NCBI GenBank assembly: GCA_000442015.1
Contig: KE561167.1
Span: 1 to 64,000, forward strand
Source: Rozella allomycis CSF55
Taxonomy: Eukaryota > Rozellomycota
Direction of reading: 5' to 3'
Length of the DNA: 64,000 nucleotides
The notes under the pieces are model-generated. The model saw only the letters and a list, made by a program, of their open reading frames with translations. It was not told the DNA's origin and searched no databases. Below, piece by piece: positions 1 through 10,804 of the stretch (positions within the stretch are counted from its first letter, which is position 1; every line of letters starts with the position of its first letter). A program made the position numbers and the translations under genes.

Positions 1-557
1 TTCTCCTTGAACATATGATACGCAGAAACCAACGACGCACTAGCAACCCCGCCACTACGGTCCACAATCGCCTGCTTATAGTATCTCTCCACAGACTGCA
101 TCATACTCGCATCGCTAATCTTGCTCAGCGCCCTTATAGCATTCGACTTGTACATCACCTCGCCGCGCGAATTCATATCCTTCATCAACGAACTCGTAAC
201 CATTATCACATTCTCACTCAGGCGCGAAAGCTCCTTGATGGCTATATACACAAGCCGTCTCAAACTATTCTACTTTACTTAATCACCCCCTCTTACATCA
301 TTCGACTGGAAAAGCTTCGTCACACTGAAAAACGCATCAGTCGCCTCCACACTCGAAATCGGCTGCCCTGAAAGCATCAAAGCTATCAGCTTTGTCAGAA
401 TCATGCTGCAGCGACGCGCTCGGATTGGCGTTTCATTGAACACTCGGCATTCTTGCAGAATAGTGCTCTTGTCAAGCGCAAAGTATTCTTCTGGTTTTAT
501 TTAGAGGGTTTAATTGTTACCGATTCCACCTGCATTGTCTTCGTCCTTTTTTCTCAT
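1..557 (-). CDS. COPG: Coatomer subunit gamma (COPI), N-terminal part, runs off left edge
   Basis: This is the N-terminal part of the COPI coat subunit gamma, which acts in Golgi-to-ER vesicle budding. The ATG is at 557 on the minus strand. A 30-nt GT-AG intron follows codon 12, and a second 27-nt intron splits the motif LFQSND/NSLRRLVY. Removing both gives the family pattern STILQECRVFNETPI, then the first HEAT repeats with IAIKELS, VTSSLMKDMNS and AIRALSKI. The reading frame has no stop up to the window edge, so this copy looks intact. It faces away from a second copy on the plus strand at 1003-3470. The family assignment is very secure from the run of conserved motifs. Confidence 0.85.
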
Positions 558-1002
558 GACGTGCGATTGAAATTGACAGGGGTTGGATTATTGTTGTCAA
601 TATTTGGTGACACATTGCTGGTAGGTTAATAATTAAATTTAAAATTATAATGAATATGAAAGCAGTTGCATTGTGGATTTGTAGTTTTATTTGAATTCTA
701 ATTGAAATTTGTCGCATTCAGATTCTGTCGTAAGCAGAAAACATATATCCTTTTGTTTTTTTTAAAAAAAACAAAAAATCAAGTTTTCACATTAAATCAG
801 GGCTGGGGAAACAATTAATGTATTGTGATTAAATCAACGGAATTCTGCTTTATTGCGCAATATGTGATAGTTCGAAATTTGAAAAGAATAAGAATATGCG
901 ACGGTTTTCTTACAAATCTTCAAAACTAATTCTATTTAAATATCTATGCCAGACTTCTACTTCTTAGAATCATTGATGTATTCCTTTTTGCTAATGCTTT
1001 AA
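558..1002. other. Spacer between the two inverted coatomer gamma copies, with an A/T palindrome
   Basis: No convincing gene lies in these 445 nt. At 751-776 there is a perfect 26-nt palindrome made of T and A runs interrupted by one G and one C. It lies near, though not exactly at, the middle of the two inverted coatomer copies. Weak similarity to the coatomer N-terminus begins at the right end of this spacer, around 996. It contains an in-frame TAA at 1000-1002, which suggests a decayed 5' end of the right-hand copy. Confidence 0.5.
751..776. repeat. 26-nt A/T palindrome
   Basis: Two 13-nt arms are perfectly self-complementary, with four T, one G and eight T mirrored on the other side. It lies in the spacer between two inverted coatomer gamma copies. 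Such palindromes can promote inverted duplication, but a causal link here is only inference. Confidence 0.7.
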
Positions 1003-3470
1003 TCTGAACCTGTGGACATACTTTCGATATTTGGCCAGTCCATTTCGTTCGAATGTGGTGCGATTGATGCGTTTTACGGTGTGACGAAGCTTTTCCAGTC
1101 GAATGATGTAAGAGGGAAGTTTCAGGTAAAGTAGAATAGTATGAGGCGGCTTGTGTATATAAAGTCGAATGCTATAAAGGCGCTGAGCAAGATTAGCGAT
1201 GCAAGTATGATGCAGTCTGTGGCGAGATACTATAAGCGGGCGGTTGTCGACCGTAGTGGTGTGTCGCTGGTTTCTGCGTATCATATGTTCAAGGCGAATA
1301 GGGATGTGATTAAGCGATTGGTGAATGAGGTGCAGAAGGCTGTTGGCAATTCGAATGCGAGTGTGCAGTATCATGCGATTGGGCTGATGTATTTGATTAG
1401 ACAGCATGACAAGCTGGCGTTGAATAAGTTTGTGAATTATTTTGGAAAGAATGCGATTAGATCGCCGCATGGGTATGTGATGGTGATTAGGATTGCCAAG
1501 CAGGTGATGGAGGAGGAGCGGGATGCCGAGTAAGATGTGGTTTGGTGGATGAGTAGGATAAAGATGGGGATGTTTAAGATGATTGAGGGGTGGTTGAGAC
1601 ATGGGAATGATATGGTGTCGATTGAAGCAGCCAAGGCTATTTGTGAGTGGAGTGAAGCGACGCCGAAAGAGTTGTTTGGGGCTGTTGCAGGTAAAGTGGG
1701 TGAAGTTGGGGTGATTAGTGTTGCAAGTGTGTTTGAGTAGTGGAAGATCTGCGTTGAGATTGGCAGCGATTAGAATATTGAATAAATTGGCTGGGAAGCA
1801 TCCATTGACTGTTGCGACGTGCAATGTTGATATTGAAGCATTGATTAGTGATTCTAATAGAAGTATAGCAACGTTTGCGATCACAACATTGTTGAAGGTA
1901 AGATGATTGTGGAAGTGTTTAGAATAAGACTGGGAATGAGAGTAGTGTTGAGAGATTGATGAAGCAGATTAATTCATTTTTTAATGAGATATCAATTGAG
2001 TTTAAGTCTATTATAGTTGAGGCGATAAAGAGTTTGTGTTTGAAGTTTCCAAAGACGCATTCGATGATGTTACCATTTCTGTTTAATACGTTGAGGGATG
2101 ATAGGGGATTGACGCATAAGACGTGTGTGGTGAATGCATTTGTAGAGATAATATATTCTATTAAAGAAGCGAGTGATGTAGGACTTGGATATTTAGCAGA
2201 GTTTATTGAAGATTGTTCGCATAGTTCATTGATAGTGAGAATATTGTATTTGATTGGTGATGTTGGGCCAAAGATGAAAGAGCCATCTAAGTATATAAGA
2301 TATGTTTTTAATCGAATAATGTTGGAGAAGGCGGTAGTGAGAGTAGCGGCTGTTGATTGTTTGATAAAATTTGCTAATGAGTGTAAAGAGTTGAAGCCCA
2401 GTGTTATTTCAATGTTGAAGAGTTGTTTGAAAGATGAAGATAGCGAAGTTAGAGAAAAAACATTAATTTATTTAAAATCAATGGAGAAGGGATTAAAAGT
2501 TGAAGAATTATTTTCATTTGATTCTTTTTATTCATTAAATGAATTAGAAAACAATTTAATTGAATATTTGGATAAAAACAATAATTGTGAAATTGATTTT
2601 TCTAGAATTCCAATGATTCCATTGAGAGAAATGAGAAAGAAGAAGAAGAATGTTGAGATTGAAGAAATTGTTAAAGAAGAAATCAAGCCAGAATTTAATG
2701 TGATGAATATTCCAAATGTAGCCAGTCTGGGTGAATGTTTAAAGACTTGTAAATCTATTCAATTAACAGAATCAGAAACAGAATATAACGTTGTTTTGAC
2801 TAAATATTTGTTTAAAGAACATTTAGTTTTGAGATTTGAAATTGTTAATACATTGAATGATCAAATTTTAAATAATGTTCATGTTGAATCAAAATGTGAT
2901 TTAGAAGATGAAATTGTTTTAATAAATTCTACAAGAATTGATGAATTGAAATTTAATGAATCAAAAGATATTTATTTGACATTTCTATTAAAGAATAAAT
3001 TCCCTTCTGCTTCATTCACAAATCTATTAAAATTTAATGTTAAAGAAATTGATCCAGACACAAATGAGCCAGAAGAAGAAGGCTACAATGATGAATATTC
3101 TTTAGAAGAATTTGAATTAAACATTTCTGATTTTGTTCTTCCAATTGAATCTAAAAACTTTGATATTGAATTCAACAATCTCAAATGTGAATTAATTGAA
3201 ACTCTTGTCTTATCTTCCATCAAAAGTATTTCTGTTGGTATTTCTGAATTAATCTCCATCTTTGGTTTATCGCCAAACAACAATTCTCAATCCATTCTTG
3301 ATCAAAATTCAAACTCTCACACTCTCTTATTGTCTGGCTCTCTATTAAACAATGAAAGAGTCTTGATCAAAATTAGAATGGTCTATCATTCCTCTGTTGG
3401 TCTCACTATTGAACTCAACGTTCATTCAAACGATGATGATATCTGTGAAGCTATAGTAAATTCAATTTAA
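1003..3470 (+). CDS. COPG: Coatomer subunit gamma, second copy, 5' end missing or decayed
   Basis: This is a second gamma-COP gene. Introns at 1108-1134, 1530-1556, 1691-1718 and 1898-1928 join exons reading [16 protein letters not shown], then HEAT repeats ([26 protein letters not shown]), a charged linker and the appendage domain ([26 protein letters not shown]). Compared with the copy at 1-557 it lacks 31 residues between RRLVYI and KSNAI and four residues near VDRSG, both in frame. No start codon is visible upstream: a TAA sits at 1000-1002 in the coding frame, and the first in-frame Met is at 1141. The C-terminal two thirds look intact. It may be a decaying duplicate, an alternative allele or a mis-joined contig. 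Confidence 0.8.
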
Positions 3471-3735
3471 TAAAGTCAACTTAACCTTGCTATAATTACT
3501 TATTGTGAGTTTTTCTTTTTGATCTTCATCGTTCAGCTATCACAATTGATAAAGTAATAACATATCCCACCTTAATGATTTCATCACACCATACTTTTGA
3601 CTATTGGACTCATGCAAACGATAATGAATCAGATGATTATATAATATATTCAATTTTAATAATTAGATTTATTTATTATCTACGTGCTTCCTTGTTGTTT
3701 ATTACACTCTTTTTACAGTGGTATTACCTCGCCAT

Positions 3736-4608
3736 TTAAATTCCATCAAGGAATTCGTCTAACATTGATTCAAGGCTATTCAATTGTCCGTTATTCATAT
3801 TATTTCCTGAACCTTCTTCATCTTCTTTAACTTGCTCTTTCAACACTCTCGTCGGCATCTTTGATTCCTTGGTTTCTTCCTTTACCGCTACATCGTCATT
3901 CAAAGATAACAGAGATTCCAATTCCTCTGGCAATTCCTCCTTTATTCTCAAAACTTTGCCCTTCTTTTCAACCTTTTCGAATTTCAATTCAATATCATTC
4001 ACACTCTTCACAACATTTCTACATCCATTCGACTCCTTATTCATCAACAGCTCAATCCCATTCACACCTTTATCCATCCGAAACTCAACGCAATCTTCNT
4101 TTATCCATCCGAAACTCAACACAATCTTCGTTCATCTCCCTCTACAAAATAAAATCACTTGCACCACCTTACAATCTGATCAACCATCTCAGGGTCCATC
4201 AACACTCCCAAAAACTCCAACTCTCCAATCCCCTCATCCCCATCCTCCCTCCCAAACTCTACAGGATTCCGCAACACCAACCCATCAAACACCCTCTCCT
4301 CTTGAAACTGGAAATAATTCTTCACAGCATAATCCTGGCTCGCATTCCCTAGAAAATCCAAAAACTCATTCGTTGCCTCCTGCCCGTAATCCTTGTCCGC
4401 GTCTATTTATTTCTTAAAATTCAAATACCATAGTCAGATTCTTCCTCAAAGTACCTATCAGCGTTTGTTCCTAGGTTTTTGGGCTTCCGCTTTGGCTTTT
4501 CTTCGACTACTACCATTAATATTGTTTTGCGATCGTACGCTTGCCCTTGGCTTTTTGCTTGGCTAGATATTGTCTGGTTAGCTTTTGCTTGTATGGATCT
4601 GGCTTCAT
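3736..4608 (-). CDS. AVEN: Aven-like protein (cell death and caspase activation inhibitor family)
   Basis: After removal of introns of 29, 26 and 31 nt, the reading shows the landmarks of Aven in order: a basic KPKRKPKNLGTNADRYFEEE segment, an FLDFLGNAS helix, then YFQFQEERVFD matching Aven's FRFAEEKEW block. Farther on comes LPEELESLLSL and a C-terminal LESMLDEFLDGI matching LEDWLDSMI. Aven binds Apaf-1 and Bcl-xL and affects ATM signalling in animals; its role in fungi is not established. The gene spans a scaffold gap (N at 4099) flanked by a 30-nt direct repeat. Collapsing one repeat plus the N restores an open frame of about 251 codons. The start at 4608 requires the first 29-nt intron; a Met inside that intron is an alternative start. 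Confidence 0.55.
4069..4129. repeat. Direct repeat of 30 nt around a single N: assembly join artefact
   Basis: Bases 4069-4098 and 4100-4129 are the same 30-nt sequence with one mismatch, separated by the only N in this region. Deleting one copy plus the N keeps the Aven-like gene in frame, whereas leaving it breaks the frame. Two overlapping contig ends joined without merging explain this best. Confidence 0.8.
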
Positions 4609-4829
4609 CTAAAAGAATTTCTAAATTCTTAAATTTTGGGAAACTCTGAATACAGTATCAAAGCATAGCTAGAAAATAGATGAGGGTGATATGTTTTGGT
4701 ACGTGTGTATTAGATGGTAAAGGTGTAATTCTCCAATCTTCGACTTGAGTTCCTTTGCATAAATAGAAAAGAAGACTTTTATGTCGCATGACGCTCTAAC
4801 ATAATAACTTCATTTAAATATGTTTTTTA

Positions 4830-6201
4830 TTAATATACAGTGCCGCGACATGTTCTTGCCCCACAATAGCACTTGCAATCATTAATGCCAGTGCGTTTGC
4901 CTACATCAGTTTTGCGTACCTCATCAGTGCCTCTTAACCCAAGATAATCAAACAATAATTCCTCTCCAGGCTCTATATCACGCGTTGCGAAAAATGCATT
5001 CAAATGCAAATCGGGATTCGGATTATCAATTATCACAGGGACAACACGAAGATTGGGCTCGCATGAATGGTTAATAAAATGACTTTCGTTTCCATAGAAT
5101 ACTGCATCACATGTAAATGGACAGGATCCGGAAGGTTTGAAATAATCAAGATCAAACAGATACGTTCGTTGGTCTCGATTGTAACGACCTAGTCGCTCCT
5201 CGGCTTCATGCTTGGTTATAACCTCGCCAATGTAGTTTGTAACAAAGGAGCCCTTTGCAATAAATTCTCGTGTAACTAGACCCCAGCCTTTCTTTGGAAA
5301 CCGCAGTATGCATAGCTTCAAAGAGCATCCTTTCTGTACAATCCTGTTGATGCAGTCTGGTGAGCATTTGCAGCAGGAATTGCATTCATATATTACAAGG
5401 CGTTTATTATTCTTCAATCTTCTTTCTTTGTCAAACGGAAATATACCATCCGCGTAGTTTTCCTTTATACAATTGCAATCCTCCGTGCAGGAGCCTTGAC
5501 AATCACAACCAGCAAGAAATGAAACGTCCACCTTTGGGACTCCCTTTCTATGTATTGATTTTATTGTCCAAAAGAAATTTGGGGGAACTCCTTCGTCATC
5601 TACAAAGTTTATAACGTTAATGTCAACATTTGTAGAGTCGCAGATCAAATCTTTCAGTTTCTCCACCCCCGCATGTTTAAATGGTTGGCCCTATTGTAAA
5701 AATAATATTTCTCTACTTGCTCCAAAACAAGGGAATAACTTGGTGGATAATGTGGATTATCAGTTAAAACTCTTGTCAGCAATCGTCTGATTTCCAATTC
5801 CTCGTGGTTTAAATTTGATATAACGGATATTTTAGGTTCTTTTAATTTCCTGGTTGCTTTTTCTCTTTCCAGCCTTTGCTTAAGTGGATCTAATTTCTTT
5901 GTAAATTCAACGTGCTCCATTTACTGAAAAACGATCTAGTCGGCGCTCTTTTAATAAAAGAAATGACTTTAGCAGATTTTCACAGCCAACAAGATTATCA
6001 ACTGGTTCCCAAGTGCTTTGTTCCAATTCCCAACCCTTCCATTTTAACAAATATCGCGCTTCCCCATCCTATTAATCTTTAATATCCTATTATTGTTACT
6101 TGAAGTGATTCATTTAAAACACACTCTACTTCATATGCACCGTCAGGTATAGATTCAGAACTCACATCACTTTCGTCTAGATGTTCGGGTTCGGGATCCA
6201 T
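4830..6201 (-). CDS. Histone H3K9 methyltransferase, SUV39/Clr4 type: chromodomain, pre-SET, SET, post-SET
   Basis: This enzyme methylates histone H3 lysine 9 and builds heterochromatin. The N-terminal exons, joined over a 31-nt intron near 6090, give a chromodomain: YEVECVLNESLQ, YLLKWKGW, STWEPVDNL. A 26-nt intron near 5690 leads into a Cys-rich pre-SET (GCDCQGSC, CNSCCKCS), the SET core (KKGWGLVTRE, FINHSCEPNL, ELLFDYLG) and the post-SET CKCYCGARTCRG. The start is taken at MDPEPEH (6201); a longer frame begins at 6279 with a hydrophobic stretch that looks unlikely. The chromodomain exon and the following coiled segment (from about 5920) are out of phase by one base and no good GT-AG intron fixes it, so a one-base indel is likely. 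Confidence 0.85.
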
Positions 6202-6399
6202 TGAAATTTCGGGAATGCTAAAATTTTGCTTTGTGATTATCTCCAAAAGAATCAAAAGCATGCAGGCTTTAAGAAACATTATGGCGATTAATTAATTATC
6301 TCTTTAAAAGTTGTAGAGAAAAGAGAAATTATGCTGAAGCAGAAGAAATCAATTTATTTTGCTAATGTTGTTAATTCGGACGGTATGAGCCAGGCTAAA

Positions 6400-7293
6400 T
6401 TAAAAAGCAACAAATTTGGTTACATAACCTGGTTGTCCCTGATTCGTGTTAGGATTGTAGTATCCATTTGGAGGGTTAGGGTAAGGAGCTTGATTGTTCA
6501 TTGGATATGGATACTGAACAGGAACGCCAGGATATCCAGGCTGAGGGATAGTCATTACTGGAACAGCTTGGGGCGGAACGGCATATGCTTGGGGTGGCAT
6601 TGCATAACTTGGCTGGGCCGGAGCTGGATATCCGGGATTGTATTGAGTTTGGACCATCGGTACTTGATTTGGATAAAATCCAGGATAACCAGCTTGATAT
6701 TGTACAGGCGGAGGCTGATATTGAGGCGCCATATTTGCTGGTTGTTGGGCTTGAGCTACTCCAGTGGCAGTGGCATAATTTGGCTGGGGTGTAGAATCTG
6801 GGATTGAAAAATTAAATGAAATTTTTACGGTTAATGCGTTCGAAATTGAATATTATTCTTACATCACCAGCATGTTTACCATGCTCAGTACGAAGATTTA
6901 TCCATGTATCCAACGTCCCTAATCGAACAGCATCGGCCAAATTAATGCTTCCAGACCCAATAAAGTCATCTTTCCCGGCATCTTCGTCATAGGCTTCAAC
7001 GAATAAGGCTTCAGTTCCTGTTATTACACCACTGTATTTAGAATTCACAATGAAAATTACAGGGAGATACTTTGATTCCATGTAGGATTTTTGCCACCTC
7101 CTGTGACCGTCTTTGATCTCCATTTCTGACTTCCAATTCGTAGATTAATGTATGGATCCTAAAATACAATATGAGATCAAGATACCATTTTACCAAAGAC
7201 ATCTTTATCTTTTAAACCCTTTCCTTCCATAACTAGTTATATAATTAAGTTGCTTTTACTAACAACACCCAATTTCCCTGCTGTCGTCTGCAT
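6400..7293 (-). CDS. C2-domain protein with Pro/Gln/Tyr-rich tail
   Basis: Four introns of 27, 27, 29 and 31 nt give a 259-residue protein. Residues 1 to about 125 form one C2 domain: KLGVVIMEGKGLKDKDVFGKMDPYINL, then GGGKNPTWNQ, VEAYDEDAGKDDFIGSG and a GDVRIIFNF end. The Asp residues of the calcium loops are present (KDKDVFGKMDPY, YDEDAGKDD). The rest is a low-complexity tail of YPGY, PPQA and QPGYPG units, as in plant SRC2 and fungal C2/PQ-rich proteins. A role in calcium-dependent binding to membranes is inferred from the domain. The start ATG is directly before the C2 domain, which fits a short N-terminus. Confidence 0.75.
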
Positions 7294-7421
7294 TTATAAA
7301 CTGTCCTGGAAACCAAACAACAAATAAACTCTGTTTTTATTAGTTTCCTTATAGAGATATTGCACCAAATAATAAAAACCTGAACACATGTGGCACGTGC
7401 TATTTCCATAAAATTCAATTA

Positions 7422-8864
7422 ATGAAGGCGATCAACCATTTCATCGTATTTTACCTACTCTCTAGCATATTTACTATATGCGATCCTTTGTGGGATGTAA
7501 ATTTAGGAAAGACAAGCATAGTATTCAAATCATCACAAAAAGAGGCAAGAAGTAAGCGCTACAATTTTAACTGAGGAAGTAATATTTTCGGTTAACGGAG
7601 CTAATGAATTTAGTGTAGTACCTAGGATGCGGGATAATGAACTTTTTCACTTTCCAGTTGTGTATCATCGACCGTTTCTTGATGGCGCATTGAGAATGCG
7701 ATTGATGTATTCTAGCTTAAATGAGGAAACATACATCGTGGAGGATAAATTTATGTGGATATCATTGACTAATGTTCTAACTGTTTTTAACTTGATTGAA
7801 GATAGCTCATTTGAAAATCATTTAATCAAAAGAACATCAATAGATATGAAAACCAAACAGGTAATCGAGCTTGAACCTTTCTATGTTGAAAATGGGCTAG
7901 TTTATATAAGAATGGTTTCAATATTTGACTCCAATAATAATATTGCCTTTCGACTACCAATGTTAATTTTACAGCACAATAACGCAAACACACATGATAT
8001 CATGCAGTTTACATTCTTTCAAAAGTTCACAACAATATTTGATTGGAGAAATCTATATCTTTCGCACAAGAACAAATTTTTCATGTCTAGATATTTAAAT
8101 ATAGAAGAGCCTGATAATTTTGTGGAAACATTGACTGAGATAGAAAAAGAAAATATTTTTAATGAGTTTTACGAAATATCTGTTAGGGGTCCCAAAATTA
8201 GCTACAAAACTTCATCTGGTTTAGGTAATATATTTTTGTAAACATGAAAGAGTTATCAATAAAGACTAACAGTCACCAAGATAATAACATTGCAGTATTT
8301 CTTTCACCTAGGAGGCCTGATAACAAAATGATGGCCATACTAGAGACTGATTATACTGTTGTGTCCATTGAAGTTAAAAATACCGAACTTTGGAATAATA
8401 TCTATATAAATGCCAAAATACTTGAAGAAGATGTCTTAAAACTTAGCAGTGTGTGGGCGGATAGGGATGTCTTCCTAATGCCAGACTGGAAAGATTCATA
8501 TATCCCTGAATCTAAAATCAAAGGATATTTAATAATACCGCCAGGTGGGACTCTCAAAGTTTTTAAGATCGAGGTATGGAAACGAGACTCCGGAGCGGGC
8601 CGAGCGGCAGGAGACCAATTGCTTTTTGTAGACCTTATGGTTGTGTTCAAAGGTTCTAATTACTTAAATGGATATACTTCTCAATATTTGAAATTCGTAA
8701 ATGATGAAATGAAGTTTAAAGTGCCAAGATGGCTGAAATACAACCCAATTACTCATGATATCAGCAAAGTTATAAACGCATCGGGTTACTTTGATAACAA
8801 TACAGAGAAAAATCAAAAACAAGAAAATGATATTAGACCGGAAAAACTGGGACCTTTCATTTAA
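7422..8864 (+). CDS. Secreted protein of unknown family, paralog A (462 aa)
   Basis: Not a family I recognise. The start at 7422 gives a signal peptide (hydrophobic HFIVFYLLSSIFTICD). Introns at 7552-7579 and 8225-8250 are removed to give 462 residues with no further membrane segment. The C-terminal exon is exactly 614 nt, the same as in the paralog at 10805-12270, and both introns sit at the same places and phases in the two genes. Shared motifs in the last exon are FKIE(V/A)W, QLLFVDL(M/L)(V/L)VF, and a later (K/V)(Y/F)NP.T..I. It shares a locus with a chitinase and other secreted proteins. Roles such as wall protein or host-interaction factor are guesses. Confidence 0.75.
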
Positions 8865-9025
8865 TTAATAAATTACTTTAGTTTAATCTTTCGGCTTTAA
8901 CTAAATCAAAAACAGCAAACAATTTATATGAGAATTGAATGTTGCTGCTAACTGCTATGAGATTGCGTAAATGCTTTCACGTAATTGGTTGTATACAATA
9001 TGAATGCTCCGAAGTGGTAACAACA

Positions 9026-10697
9026 ATGTTATTTTTCAAAATAGCGATTGTGTTTCCTTTACTTTATTATCAAATATGCTGCAAGAATGTTGTCGGATTT
9101 TTTACTTCATGGAGTTCATATTCAGGTTTCAGCGTAACAGATATAGATCCTACAAAATACACTATTGTGATGTACGCATTTATGAATATCGACCCTAATA
9201 CAAATACATGTGTACTAGGTGATAGTTACATGGATGCTACCAAGATATTCCCTGGGGATAACCCTTTTTGCAATTGTTGCGCCCGCGGTTCCCTCAATCA
9301 GCTCTTTGGGTTGAAGAAACAATATCCATATTTAAAAACAATGATATCGATCGGTGGGTGGACTTGGTCTTCTAACTTCAATCCCGTATCTTCGACGTCT
9401 GCCAGGAGGCAGGCTTTTGCAGCTTCATGCATTAAAATAATGACAGACTATGGCTTAGATGGAATTGATATCGACTGGGAATATCCCTCTTCACAAAATG
9501 ATGTTCAAAATCTCATAGCTTTGCTGCAAGAATTTCGGAATCAAATGGATTCAATCGACCCTCAAAGGTATTTACTGACAATGGACTCAGCGCCCATGCC
9601 ATGGTATGGTGGAGCTTTAGATTGGCTAGAGATTTCCCAAGTTGTAGACTGGATTAACATAATGACTTACGAGTTTTCTTTAGATGATAAGCCATGGACA
9701 CGTCATAACGCAAATTTACAAAGTAATTCAGCAGATCCCAATGCGGCGATCATTCCGTACCTTTCTTGTGTCAATTCGATAAATAAGTTCATTGGGTATG
9801 GTATTCCTTCGAATAAATTAATGCTTGGAATTCCTGTCTTTGGTCGAGTATATGCAAATGTTACTCAAGGGATAAGTAATGGACTTTACCAAATGCACGA
9901 CGACGGAAACAATCCATCGATGATATCTTATAAAGACATCATAGACAGCTCTCTGGATCAAAGTTTTCAATTATATTATGATAACATATCAAAAGCGTCT
10001 TATGCATACAATAATCAATCTAAACAATTTATAACATTTGATAGTGTGGATTCTGTCATTGAAAAGTCATTGTTTGCTAATCAGCAGAACTTGGCTGGTC
10101 TGATGTTCTGGGAAATTTCTTCTGATACAAACGGAGCCAATTCTTCACTAGCATACACTGCCAGAAATAATGTTTTTGGTTTAGATCTTACAAATGACTC
10201 ATCTGTTTATGAACCAAGATCAGCATTCTGCAATATAAATGGAGGCCTTCCTGCAAGAATAGTAACTTCAACAATACTGCCGACTACGAGTACTTCGTTA
10301 AATAAGTTATCATATACCAGTACTACATTAATTTTAAGGTTTTCAATTCAAACCTCTAATACGCTTACTTCGGGTAAACAGCTTAATATTGTATCATTTC
10401 AGGTGTTTTGTCACCTAACTCTAAATCGACTGCGATTCCAATTTATAGTAATTCTGGCCAAGGTAAGAGGACTTTAAATGCCATTTAATAGGAGATCAAA
10501 TGCTCTTGAATAATATTGAAATTACAACGATAAGTGTTGGCTGCTCAATCGTTTTTGCGGCGATTTTAGGGACTATTGCTTTTTATAGGAGGCGTAAATT
10601 GAAAGCCAGAAAAATAGAAATCCAATATCATAAGAAGATTACGTTAGGCCCCACCAACGTTGTGAGTACAAAAGGGCTACTGTCTCCTAATAAATGA
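9026..10697 (+). CDS. GH18 chitinase with C-terminal transmembrane anchor
   Basis: This is an endo-type chitinase of glycoside hydrolase family 18. The start at 9026 gives a signal peptide; an upstream in-frame Met at 8939 would put 29 extra residues before it. The catalytic signature DGIDIDWEYP lies at about residue 145, with SIGGW before it and later MTYEF and GLMFWEIS. Two introns near the 3' end (10374-10402 and 10463-10491, 29 nt each) remove in-frame stops. They add a Ser/Thr-rich stalk followed by a single membrane segment (ISVGCSIVFAAILGTIAF) and a basic cytoplasmic tail RRRKLKARK. The total is 537 residues. A surface-anchored enzyme facing chitin is the natural reading. The two paralogous secreted genes flank it. 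Confidence 0.88.
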
Positions 10698-10804
10698 ACT
10701 GGTTGATTATTGCTACAGTCTCATACATTAAAAATATTGATAAGATTTCAGATCAAAAATATGCCCACGTGTAAACTATTTTTGGAGTCTAGACCCTTCT
10801 CAGA

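Noticed and set aside
15-371. Plus-strand 118-residue open frame at the left edge
   Set aside because: It is the antisense of the coatomer gamma exon; the minus-strand reading has the family motifs.
991-1884. Long 297-residue minus-strand open frame
   Set aside because: His/Asn/Leu-rich nonsense opposite the coatomer exons and their introns; no domain, and the plus strand is clearly coding.
4069-4129. Apparent tandem duplication inside a coding exon
   Set aside because: Sits around an N and breaks the frame; treated as assembly artefact, not biology.
3861-4417. Two overlapping plus-strand frames rich in Ser, Pro, His
   Set aside because: They run through the N and are antisense to the Aven-like exons.
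6331-6807. Plus-strand 158-residue frame opposite the C2-protein tail
   Set aside because: Produced by the repetitive Pro/Gln/Tyr codons of the minus-strand gene; no start context or domain.
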